From contig NC_087083.1 of NCBI RefSeq assembly GCF_026151205.1, positions 7,995,460 through 8,059,459 on the forward strand: DNA of 64,000 nucleotides, read 5' to 3'. Within the stretch, counting starts at the first letter, position 1, and each line of letters begins with the position of its first letter. Made by a program: the position numbers and the translations under genes. The notes below the pieces were generated by a model. It saw only the letters and a list, made by a program, of their open reading frames with translations, did no database searches and was not told the origin of the DNA. This DNA is from Bolinopsis microptera. Taxonomy: Eukaryota > Ctenophora > Tentaculata > Lobata > Bolinopsidae. Positions 22,862-34,100 of this stretch are shown here, in pieces.

Positions 22862-22867
22862 AATAAA
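22862..22867 (+). terminator. Polyadenylation signal AATAAA for galectin/TSP1 gene
   Basis: Lies 149 bases after the TAG at 22713, before the convergent Ly6 gene end at 23010. Confidence 0.6.
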
Positions 22868-23009
22868 AAGCAGTTTTAATTCCAAAAGCCATGACAAACA
22901 AAAATAAACAACAGTCAATGCCGAAACTGAAATTTCTGATCAATCATAACTTCTGCTCCGGCCGTCCGGCGTTATCAACTTCGTGGTAAGATCGTGGTAT
23001 GTCATTTTT

Positions 23010-26000
23010 CTAAAATCTCCCAATAAAAGGAACTACCATACTGAAAATACTAAAAACGACCCAAAAGTCCACGACTCTCCCCGACAGCCTCAGAGCACCA
23101 GAATTATCAGACTCATTTTTAGCTCTCTCCATTATCCCCCTGTTACAATGATCATCTTTACACGTCTCCACGGAACACGCCTGGATGTAGTAATTATACG
23201 GACACGCCTCCTCTAATGTTATATTATCCAAACACCCCAACTTGAAGAGTTTTAGACCCAGCAGGTCAACAGTTGCCGTGTAACAGTTTCCACAGTCGGT
23301 GTAGCTATCCAAACACACCTGTTCAGTTTTAATACTTTACTAATACTAATACTTTACTAATACTTTACTCAAAAGTTGAGTTTTAATACTTTACTAATAC
23401 TTTACTAATAATTTTAATACTATATATATAACAAATAATTTCAGAACATGAATGTCAGAATGTGTTGTAGTGACATAAAAACGTGAACAATTTGCTTAAC
23501 TAAAAAGAGCATTTTCCCCTTTTCGCAATACACAGAATCATAAAAACCTTTCATTAGAAACAATAATGCGACTAATAACTATTAAACTAATAACTGGTTA
23601 CCTGGTTACCTGGTTACCTGGTTACCTGGTTACCTGGTTACCTGGTTACCTGGTTACCTGGTTACCTGGTTACCTGGTTACCTGGTTACCTGGTTACCTG
23701 GTTACCTGGGGTCACGAAATCCTCTCCGAACCTCCACGTGGTGTGGCCTGGTTGGCACTAACGGGTGGTGTGCTCTCTTGTTGAGTACTAAGGTTGGGAC
23801 TTGCCAACTCAAAGTTCCCATGGGAACCAGGAAGTCAACAATAACAGCTACCAAGCACCAGGAAATTTCTCTTTCAGATATCAGGTTACAAGATAGTACA
23901 CACACAAATGACGATACGTTAGACACAGATACCTAGCTCTAAGAGCTATTAAATCACCAGGAAATTCTCTTCCAGCTTTCAGGTCCCATCGAAGTCACCC
24001 ACCACAGGGCTAGGGATTCCAATTCGCTCATCCTGACTACAAGGACACACTGATAATGAGTAGTCTTGGCACTTCTCCCTCCAGTAACCACTTTTCAGGT
24101 CTTTTCAGTTAAGACAGCTAATGCGTAAGGGCTGACACACGCTAGACACAGGCTCGTGATAAGACAGAATTAGGGATTTCAACTCTGACTACGAGGACAC
24201 AATGATAACGAGAATTCCTGGAACTTCTTCCTCCAGTAACCACTTTTCAGGGGACCGGGTTAGCTTTGCCACACTCTTTATTGAAGTGTGACTGGACGCT
24301 CTACAATCATCTAGTAGCAGCAGAGTTTGACTGACATCCTTACTGGTTCTATTCAGTTTCTACAGCGGAAGTTCTCAACACTCGAATCAGTTCATCTCGG
24401 ACATCCTGCAGAGATGCTTTATCACAGCCTGCCCCATTACACGGGGAACCCTTAGATCTACAGTACCCTGGTGGACAGCTTAGCTCATTAAAGCATAGTG
24501 GACCTCTTTATTTCTGAGACGCAAAGCTAACCGGACCAGGAATAAACATCAATGCAATGCTTAGGGGATGCAAATAGGACATACAACGTTTAACGATTTA
24601 CTCGAACTTTTGATTCATTTTTAAGCTCGACGTTACATGGGATCAATTCAGGACAGATATTCCTTCTTCAGGTTCATTGAGGAAATCGTACCCGCTATTT
24701 GCGTTATACATGGCAAGTATCTGGACTAATGATAACTTAGGATCTCAATCAATCATAAATTCCTCTCAGATTCCCAGGCTGCATTTAAAGCCCTTAACAG
24801 CACCAATTTTAACTCCAGGTTCGTTCTGAACATCTCAGACCAACTCAACTCGCTAGGTTTTCTCATCGAGTAGAACTTTGTTCCAGGACATGAAGGAGTA
24901 TACGGTAAAGAACTATAATCAACACCCAAATAAAAGATTACCTCTTCAATCTCCATATCAAGAAGTATAAACAGGTGGCACTCAGTGATAAAGGAAAAAC
25001 CCCACTAACATTTTTCCTCAACAAAAACAGGTACAATAAAATTAACATCACAGGTACTCACATCAGATGGCTAACATGGCTACTATCAGGACACAGCCCA
25101 CTAGCATACTTCCAGACGGTAGCAAACAACTCCAATTTCGAAACACAAGACTGTGAACACTGCCCAGGGGAAGCAGAAACATCACAACACTTCCTATGTG
25201 AATGCATCCAGCTGATGACAACTAGAATGAGGATATTTGGTAAACCCATCCTAACAATTGAGGAACTCATCAATAGTAAACTCGACCACATTATCAAATT
25301 CGTGGAACAGTCAACAAGGTTTGACAGAGACGATCTATTTGGATAAGCATCTAGGACATACACCAAGGTTCATAAACAATCATACACTAGACCCACACAG
25401 GACTATCTCAGATAGTGACACATATTCAGGTGTGGACCATGCTCGGAAGTCCCTCGCCTGCCCGCCAAAGAAGAACATCTGAAGTGGGTTTGCTCTGAGC
25501 AAGGTAGTAACAGCTTCGAGACTCCAGAGGTCTGTTGCGTTGATATCTATTATTCTATGTTTTTGTATATACTTAGGGAGTCCTGGAGTGTGGCTAGCAG
25601 GAGTCACACTCTGTGGGCACGGCGAGAAGGCCTCCCTCTTCACTAGGAGGCCAGAAACCGTTGACCAAAACAGAGAGAGAGAGACCTGGTTACCTGGTTA
25701 CCTGGTTACCTGGTTACCTGGTTACCTGGTTACCTGGTTACCTGGTTACCTGGTTACCTGGTTACCTGGTTACCTGGTTACCTGGTTACCTGGTTACCTG
25801 GTTACCTGGTTACCTAGTTACCTGGTTACCTGGTTACCTGGTTACCTGGTTACCTGGTTACCTTAAACAATGTTTACATACCTGCCAATCATAGATGGTA
25901 GGAGCAAACAAGCAGTTCTCACAGATAGACTTCTTGGGAAGTTGCAGTTCGGCACAAGTTCCATTCTCAGCAGCTTTACAGACCGTATCACACCCAACAC

Positions 26001-29000
26001 CTTCACAGGTAGCAGTGCAGAGCGTGTTGTTAAAGCAGGTAGAGACACAGTCCTTACCTTTACAGTTAGCAGTACAGTTAGCAGTGTTTCTACAGATAGC
26101 CTTACATTTTTCACCGGAGCACATGACTTTCTGAGCCGCGCTCTGGGACCCAACCAGTTCATCACCCAGTGCAGTGCAGTTGTACCCTTCACAGGCAGAC
26201 CTAGAGTACTTACTCTTGACAACTGACACTGTACAGTTCTCACCTTTACACGTGGCTCTGATTCCCTCACTGTTGGTTACTGTGACAACAGCGTTCTTGT
26301 TCCCCCCATAAGTGTCAACCTCCACATCTACACTATCACTCACTGTAACAGTTGCTTCATGTATCTGGGGCATGACAAAGTACAAGTTCTCTTTACCCTT
26401 ATCTACAGTAACACCACAACCCTTGCCTCCACAGGTGACAATACTCTCCACACTTGACGTGTCCTTGATAGAGCAGTAGTCAGCTGTACAGTTGGTAGTG
26501 TCCTTCCTCCCAGAGGAGATGTCTAGGTGACAGTACGGACTGGTGCACGTGTAGGAGTTGTAGGACCCGTTCTTAGAGGTGAGTTTACATGAGTCATCCA
26601 GTGAGGTAGCATCAGGACAGCTCACCTCAAACTTGTTTTGGTAGTTCACCAAATCTTCTTCTCCTTCTCCTACTGTCAGTTTATCAACCGTTACAGCTGC
26701 TTTGTTTCCTTTAACAGAGAATGTTGATAAACTAGCTCCCTCACTGAGTACACTACTCCCTGTACCTGTAGAGGGTTCTTGTGTCAATCAGCTAGGGATG
26801 ATGAGGTACCTTGACGGATGTTACTCGTCTAAATTTCTTCGAAGTAGCGCGCCGCTTTCTTCTCGAAATCGTATATGGCCCGATGGCAAGTGCTACGAAG
26901 TAGTATCATATAGTATTATTATATATAATAAAGTGGTGTCAATGATAGACGGTGTGTAAGTGTGAGTGTGGACCGAGGAAAAGTTTAATTTTTAATGTGA
27001 AATATCAAAAGCGGAAACAACAGAGTTTTGAGGTACCTGTAACACTAACAGTACTACTGGAGGTGCCAGAAGCGGTGAGAGCGCATCCCTTACTTGGCTC
27101 CACACATGAAGTGTCGGTTTTGAGGAAGTTACTTAAAGCTCTAGAGATTGCGTAGGAGCAAGCTTTTACGGGGTTGGTGATATCATAGAAGTCAGAAGTG
27201 CAGGTGCCATCCTGTTTACAGTGCACAATAACACATATGTTAAGGGAACCTGATAAAATGCAAAACTATAAAATCATGATTAGTATAGCGCCCGCCCCCG
27301 TCTAGAAAAGAAGCACAATTACAAAATTATTTAAACAAGCAAAATAAATTCATTGTTAAAGTTTTGCAAAAATTCTCGTCCAAAAAGGGGCCGAAAGCAA
27401 TTTCAATAAACTTCATATTTTACCGGGGCTGATAACAGTCAGAGGGACCGTGTTGGAGATGATACTTACCGGGGCTGATAACAGTCAGAGGGACCGTGTT
27501 GGAGATGATACTTACCGGGGCTGATAACAGTCAGAGGGACCGTGTTGGAGATGATACTTACCGGGGCTGATAACAGTCAGAGGGACTGTGTTGGAGATGA
27601 TACTTACCGGGGCTGATAACAGTTAGAGGGACCGTGTTGGAGATGATACTCCCCCCAGGGAAAGTATCTGTCTTATCATAGGTTATATTGCAGTAATAAT
27701 ATCCCTTATCTCCTGCTGTTAACTTAGTGAAACTGAGCGTGGTCACGTGGTCGGTTCCAGGAGTTGTGTCAGCGTGTACTCCGTACTTCACAAACTCTCT
27801 CACGGATGGTACTGTGGCTGGATTTACACAGGATTAAGATGAAATAATAAGTTCACTATCGTAAATTTTCATAATTGTACACAATATGCAATTGAATAGG
27901 TAAACAAATTGCAATCATTATCCAAATGTGTTTGAATTCAGTGCCAGGGTCAGCCTTAAGACCTTGCTTAGATTCTTACCTGTGTCTGTTATCTCTCTGT
28001 ACCACTCCACTGTGCCGGTCTCACTATTGGCTGATATGGTACAGTTGAGTGCGTGGGGCATCCCCTCTACCACTGATCCTGAAACTGGCTGTACCTTGTA
28101 GGCTAATATCCCTCCAGTTCCTGATCCTGATATTGTGAAGGCGGGACTGGCGTTTATCACGGCAGAACACTTAAACGCAGTGGCTAGACTCTCGCTGTTC
28201 ATCTTAGCCTTGGGTATACTTAACTTTATAATTTTCTGCCCGTTGACAAACACATTAGAAATTGCTAGCCCAGCTGTATTAGCACTTGCTGCAGTGTACT
28301 CTGTCTCACCCCAAGTGAACCTCGGGTCACTCACCCTTAAGTAGGTGTTACTGATGGCACACACCACAATCAGATCAACTCCTCCCACAATCCAAACTTG
28401 GTTCATGGTTATCGTAACCAGGGACACGTTAGCAACACTCCACACGGATAGCTTAGTATCACTGTTACCAGAGTGGGATAAGTCAAATGAACAGTTCCAG
28501 CTAGTGTTAAAAGGCGGGGATCCTATCAGAGTAAAGTGAAGAGTATTATCGGAGAAGGTAATGGGAGTAGTCTCACTGTTGTTGGAGGGGGTTGCTGTCC
28601 ATTTCAACTCTTTCTGCTCCCAGACAGGGTTCGAAACTGTATCGTATTTACTTTCATCAGACTTCTCTGGTAGGATTACTGAACAAGCAATACTAGTGGT
28701 ACCTCCGCTGCTTGTCACTGTACTGACAGATCCTACCTAAGATAAGCTCGGGCTAGTCTCAGTGGCGTAACGAAGGGCCCCGCTGACCCCGCTGTGCAGG
28801 GGGGGGGGGGGGGGGGGGGGGGCGCCGTCTTAGGGGGGCGTCATTCGAATGTGGGACAATTTCGAAAAACTTAACTACAGTACTAGCAAAACTGCGCGTT
28901 TTGCTCTAGAAACACACTTTTTTAGAGATTTTACCGGCGTATCCTCAAAAATCACCTATTTTGTTCAATTTTAGGGAGGGGTGCCAAAAGGGGAGGGGCG

Positions 29001-30242
29001 CCTACAGCGGGGGGGGGGGGGGGCCGCTTTTTCAGCGGGGGGGGGGGGGGGGGGGGGTGCACCACCAGGCAAAGTTATGCCACTGGCCAGTCGTACTTTT
29101 AGAATTGACGGTATCATACGTACAAAACGTATCATACGTACAAAACGTATCATACGTACTTTAAATTTGTATTGAGGAGTACAATCTGAAGGGAAAAAAA
29201 AGCATGTCAAACCTATGATTGATCTTACCTCATAATCTGCAGCCGTGTAGGACATTTCTCCAACATCAGTGTCTTTGTTTTTAAGGAACCAGACTCGGAA
29301 TGTTGTAGCATCTAATTTAGGACATTGGACTTTGTCCTCCATATCTGCTTCAGCTGGCACTTCCCAATCTAGCACCAGAACGTCGTTGCATATTATTTTC
29401 ACGTGTTTGGTTGATTTAGAGATGGTCCAGGTTTTTGATTTGGCTTCAGGAACATTTGACATGGTGGGCCGGCCATCCTCATCAGTACAGCCCTCCACGT
29501 TGACTTTGTAGTCTGCTGGACTGAAAGGTTAAAGTTATTTTACCTGGGGACCCCATGGTATAATGTTCATAAACATAGAATAGTGATTCGGCGGAATGAC
29601 AGGCTGGGCGCCGCCCAGTAAAATATATTGAAATTTGTAGAGTGTAGGTTGTTTGAAATTTGACGTTTAATAATTAATTGTTTTGAGATAACTAGAAATC
29701 ACAGTTTTTCCATTTTTGAATAGCACTAACATAGATAACTTAAATGGAAAAACGTAAAATGATATATTACAGAAAAATGTCTGAAATATCAGAAATACCT
29801 CAATCACAATATTTCTGTTGGACTTAAATGTGTTTTGTAATTGCCACATAGATAGAAACTATAATACCTCCAACGTATGCGAGCCTTTGCATCATGTAAA
29901 CTTGTTCGGTACCAGATATCAACATCAGGATCCTTCTCCGTCTTAAACTTCAACAGACTGTATGCGGAGTCTAATTTACCTTCTTCAGGTACCCTTGCTA
30001 CCAGCTTATCCTTCACCTCATCCTCTATAATAGTGTAGTCAGCTATCTCTCCTGGGCTGATAAACTCCAACTTTGTATATGTTACTGTTGCACTGCCTGA
30101 TGGGAAAGCTGTGAAAGTAGAATTTGTCATATAACTATGAATAGGAAAAGCAAACAAGGGGTCTTCAGATTTAATTGAACTAGTACTTACTGGACACAAG
30201 CACGAACAGAAGGAACAACACATGCACGGTAATCATTATCAT
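23010..30242 (-). CDS. GPI-anchored Ig / Cys-rich / Ly6 surface protein, 985 aa
   Basis: Eight exons in order: 30242-30191, 30108-29868, 29520-29229, 28736-27980, 27817-27608, 27249-27037, 26765-25882, 23318-23010; 2958 nt, phases agree at every join. Residues 1-17 are a signal peptide (MIMITVHVLFLLFVLVS). Residues 18-195 form a module with W-TISKSTKHVKIICNDVLVL. Residues 196-517 hold Ig-like domains, the last with the typical DKGYYYC. Residues 590-870 are N-glycosylation- and Cys-rich, with short CxGxxC repeats. Residues about 870-950 are a three-finger (Ly6/uPAR) domain split between exons 7 and 8, ending ETCKDDHCN. The C-terminus ends in a hydrophobic GPI-attachment-like tail (FWVVFSIFSMVVPF). 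It probably sits on the outer cell face as an adhesion or recognition molecule; the ligand is unknown. The last intron is expanded by octamer arrays and a LINE. The promoter faces the gene at 31159. Confidence 0.82.
23594..23709 (+). repeat. Octamer satellite, left part split by LINE
   Basis: About 14 CTGGTTAC units in the last intron of the Ig/Ly6 gene. The LINE copy R2 starts exactly within the array, and the array resumes at 25684. Confidence 0.95.
23710..25683 (+). mobile_element. LINE-type retroelement copy R2 inserted in the octamer array
   Basis: A 5'-truncated element. Around 24690-24910 the + strand encodes a decayed RNase H domain (SDSQAAFKALNS and FVPGHEG). Positions 24975-25346 encode the intact C-terminal ORF, with LLSGHSPLAYF, a CEHC-x8-H-x4-C zinc knuckle and a helix ending FVEQSTRFD, as in RNase H-bearing non-LTR elements. 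It ends near an AGAGAGAGAG stretch. Octamer repeats on both sides show the array was the target. Confidence 0.75.
24975..25346 (+). pseudogene. LINE pol C-terminal fragment with zinc knuckle
   Basis: A 123-codon frame: C-x2-C-x8-H-x4-C at residues about 57-74, then MRIFGKPILTIEELINSKLD. It is the tail of a reverse transcriptase/RNase H polyprotein. The upstream RNase H part is in the same strand but frameshifted. Confidence 0.65.
25684..25863 (+). repeat. Octamer satellite, right part
   Basis: About 22 units with one variant (CTAGTTAC at about 25815). It ends 18 bp from the splice donor of exon 7 of the Ig/Ly6 gene. Confidence 0.95.
27423..27652 (-). repeat. 46-bp tandem repeat spanning a splice donor, 5 copies
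   Basis: The unit CCGGGGCTGATAACAGTCAG... (46 bp) includes the last 40 or so bases of exon 5 of the Ig/Ly6 gene and its CCG|GTAAGT donor. The exon proper uses the copy at 27608, and four further potential donors lie downstream in the intron. Copies differ by 1-2 bases, so the amplification is recent. Confidence 0.9.
28759..29090. mobile_element. MITE in intron 3 of Ig/Ly6 gene
   Basis: The ends CAGTGGCGTAACGA and AAAGTTATGCCACTG are inverted repeats. Flanks GCTAGTCT / GCCAGTCG look like a decayed 8-bp target duplication, which would fit hAT. Three G runs of 12-22 bases lie inside. Frames over the G runs are artefacts. Confidence 0.7.
29536..29625 (+). repeat. Short dispersed repeat (TTACCTGGGGACCCCATGG)
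   Basis: Continues TATAATGTTCATAAACAT, GATTCGGCGGAATGACAGGC and GGGCGCCGCCCAGTAAA. A near-identical copy lies at 58818-58905, with partial copies at 12465, 11640 and 10626. It is in an intron of the Ig/Ly6 gene. Confidence 0.65.
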
Positions 30243-31158
30243 ACGAAATCAAGAATTAATTTTTCTGTTTAACCAAAAAATGATTATATGCCCTAAGCTA
30301 CATTAAGATAGTAGAATATGCTTACTTCGCTTACTTAGTTACTTACATTTTCTTGAAGTATGCTTGCATAATACTACTGTTACTAATAATAATGCGTAAC
30401 ATTACTTCCGTATAGAAAATATATATGCCCATTTTAAGTGTAAACATTTCTCCACAAATGAAACAATCTGATGTGTGCGGCTTCTAGATGGGTAATCGTA
30501 CTGTAGTGCGACACGTACTTTAGTGCAAATTCCGACAAAACCACCCTCTTTCGCACTACAGTACGTGTCGCACTACGATCCAGGTAGTGTACTCTAGTGC
30601 GACAGTGTCGATCTTGAAGGTTTCGTACCAGGGTACGTGTCGCACTAGAGTATGTGTCGCACTAGATGTGACTATTTGTATCCCAGGTCCCAGCTACTTT
30701 TTAATGCTTTTCGGAATGCGTTTTAAACCGGACTGGAACCAGAACCGAACGTTATTTGTTCGGTCAAATAACGTTCGATAAAGTATAATATAGTCCGAAG
30801 TAAAGAGTCTTCGCTCTCCTCGCGTTTTAAGATGGTATCTCTCTTGTCTCATATAGATTCTGTATTCCGAATTGTCATCAAGTGAACATTGAAAAATAAG
30901 TAATAAGTAAGTAACTGGTAACCCTGGTAACTGGTAACCCTGGTAACTGGTTACCCTGGTAACTGGTTACCCGTACAGTATGGGCTGCGGTGTAAAGGTT
31001 AGCTGACCGGTGAAATTGAGTGCAACATCCGTAAACTAGGAGGTGCGCTACCTGCGGTAAACTGCAGTGTTAGATAAGTTGCTATACACTGTTGTTTATT
31101 GAAATACATCACGCCTGTGCTTGTATACGCTATGATATACGGAGGTATTGTTTCTGAG
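30243..31158. promoter_or_regulatory. Shared divergent upstream region with repeated GTGTCGCACTA motif
   Basis: This 0.9-kb region separates the start codons of the - strand Ig/Ly6 gene and the + strand selenoprotein-P-like gene. TAGTGCGACA or its complement occurs at about 30504, 30562, 30595, 30634 and 30651, in both orientations. A degenerate octamer patch (GGTAACCCTGGTAACTGGT) lies at 30910-30970. A regulatory role for the motif is inferred from position only; it could be a small inverted repeat element. Confidence 0.45.
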
Positions 31159-34100
31159 ATGAAACAGCTTCATTTTCTCGTTTTTGTTCTTATAGTTTAC
31201 TTCGCTGAAAGGTTGGTTTTAAATGCTTTAGGTCATAGACTAGAGTCCCAACGACAAAATCATATCACAACAATGACATGGCTATGCCGTCAGAATTCTA
31301 GTAAATGACCAATTTTTATTTATTTCAGTTAAAAGTATTTTTGGTTAGTGTTGGTTAGTGTTGATCCAATTTTAGGTTTTTAACAAAATTGGTTAAAATC
31401 ACAATAAAATTCAGAAAGAAAAACTGTATAAATTGTAAAGATTTGGATGACATTGATTATGGATCTTATACTGCCCAAGGGTAAAAGCTTAAAACTATAT
31501 ACATTCATATCTTTTAACACTCGCTACTATAATTAAAAGATAAACTATATTACTGCATACAAATACAAACAATTTCACACATTAATAATAATATGGGCCA
31601 TCAGAATTCAGATATCATGCATCTTTAAAAAATATAATCCGATTGAGCCTTAAATTTATCCGTTTATTTTTACATTGCAAACCATTTGTCACTGATACGT
31701 CTTTTCGCAGCTACAGAGGAGTTCCAGAGGGTCCAAAATCTCTGATTTGTAAGACCAGAAACCCTTACCAGCTCCAGTATCGGTGGGTAGTTTCACACTC
31801 TCATTACACTTATAACTTTATAACTTAATAACTTTATAACTTTATAACTTAATAACTTCATAACTTTATAACTTTATAACTTTATAACTTAATAACTTTA
31901 TAACTTTATAACTTTATAACTTTATAACTTTATAACTTTATAACTTTATAACTTTATAACTTTATAACTTTATAACTTTATAACTTTATAACTTTATAAC
32001 TTTATAACTTTATAACTTTATAACTTTATAACTTTATAACTTTATAACTTTATAACTTTATAACTTTATAACTTTATAACTTTATAACTTTATAACTTTA
32101 TAACTTTATAACTTTATAACTTTATAACTTTATAACTTTATAACTTTATAACTTTATAACTTTATAACTTTATAACTTTATAACTTTATAACTTTATAAC
32201 TTTATAACTTTATAACTTTATAACTTTATAACTTTATAACTTTATAACTTTATAACTTTATAACTTTATAACTTTATAACTTTATAACTTTATAACTTTA
32301 TAACTTTATAACTTTATAACTTTATAACTTTATAACTTTATAACTTTATAACTTTATAACTTTATAACTTTATAACTTTATAACTTTATAACTTTATAAC
32401 TTTATAACTTTATAACTTTATAACTTTATAACTTTATAACTTTATAACTTTATAACTTTATAACTTTATAACTTTATAACTTTATAACTTTATAACTTTA
32501 TAACTTTATAACTTTATAACTTTATAACTTTATAACTTTATAACTTTATAACTATAACACTGCAATTCTGATTGCACAAATACCAAAGGGCTGACATGTA
32601 GTAATATATCTTATAAATGGCAATTTAGAATCAAGGGTCAGATATACAAATACATGAGAACCATAAACTCTTCCAAAGAGCTAATCCATCCACCTTAGCA
32701 GTCATACAGTGTAATATGGTAACTTATTTTACACTACATAGCTCACTGCAGCTTGGTATTATATAATAGTGAGAAATGTTAGTATTCTACTGTGAGGTAA
32801 GCAAGATATTTCAACTTTATGATTGTTATTCTTCCAGTATAAAAAATAAATTTTCAAAAAAGATTAAACAAATTTCAGGAAGGATCTACCCTGGGGAGAA
32901 GACATTGTACGGGATCTTAACCTGGACGATATAACAGATGGTAGGGCTACTGTGTTAGCTCTTCACACGGTTAGATTATCATAGTTTTAAACTAATTACA
33001 ACACTACAAATCTATTACATTTATTGAGAATTATGTAATGTAATGCGATGGAAATATTTTAAGCGGGCATATCCTGTCCAAACCCAGGATGCACGACATA
33101 AAGAATTCGTTTTAACTTGTTTGTATGAAAAGCATTAATATTATTGATATAAAGTTTATAAACGTTCTAACGAGGACGGCAAGTTTCCATAAACGATATT
33201 TTATGATCGGCGCCGATAATCGCTTATTGAGCGCTTTTTCGGCGCTTTTTTTTAAAAAACCGTTTACAATCGCTTTTTTTACGATTATAAACGGTTAAAA
33301 AAATCGCTTATAATCGACTATAATTGGTGTCATAATTCAAAAAAGCGCTTTTTTGAATTATGACACCAATTATAGTCGATTATAAGCGATTTTTTTAACC
33401 GTTTATAATCGTAAAAAAAGCGATTGTAAACGGTTTTAAAAAAAAAGCGCCGAAAAAGCGCTCAATAAGCGATTATCGGCGCCGATCATAAAATATCGTT
33501 TATGGAAACTTGCCACGAGGACTATAAAACATTAACAATATTAGAAAGAAACATTAGCAGTAATAGAATAAAAATTAGCAAAATCGTACATATCGATTTA
33601 CTCCAGCCTTTAGAAAATGATACTAAACTAATAAAGAAAGTGCTTATTGTTTATATTTATTTGGTTGGACACACAGTAAGTAAACACACAAGGTTCCGGT
33701 TGAAATATTCGTAGAAAAACTACATCATGAGACCTGAATATACGTAAGTCAGTAAACTTTTATGAACTAAAAACAGACCAATGTCTGAAAACTCGCCAAA
33801 ATAGGGAATCAAAATCCAACTTATTGTTTATATTTATAATATGATATAGAACAGTGGAATATAAAGTAAACGCTACCATATACGGTAATGTTACCATAAT
33901 AACACTACCATATAAGGTACTGATATCTGGATATTATCCGGTTGGAAGAGACAAGGACAAGTGAAACAAGGAAGTTAGGAGTAAGGGCAAATTTTCGGCG
34001 TCAACGCCATCTTCAGGCTCAAATTATTTGTTATATAGTAGTGTTGAAAGTATTAAATATTTTAATACTTTCAACACTACTATATAACAAATAATTTGAG

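Noticed and set aside
29004..29057. Gly/Pro-rich frames over G runs
   Set aside because: Homopolymer runs within a MITE; length is probably unstable and not coding.
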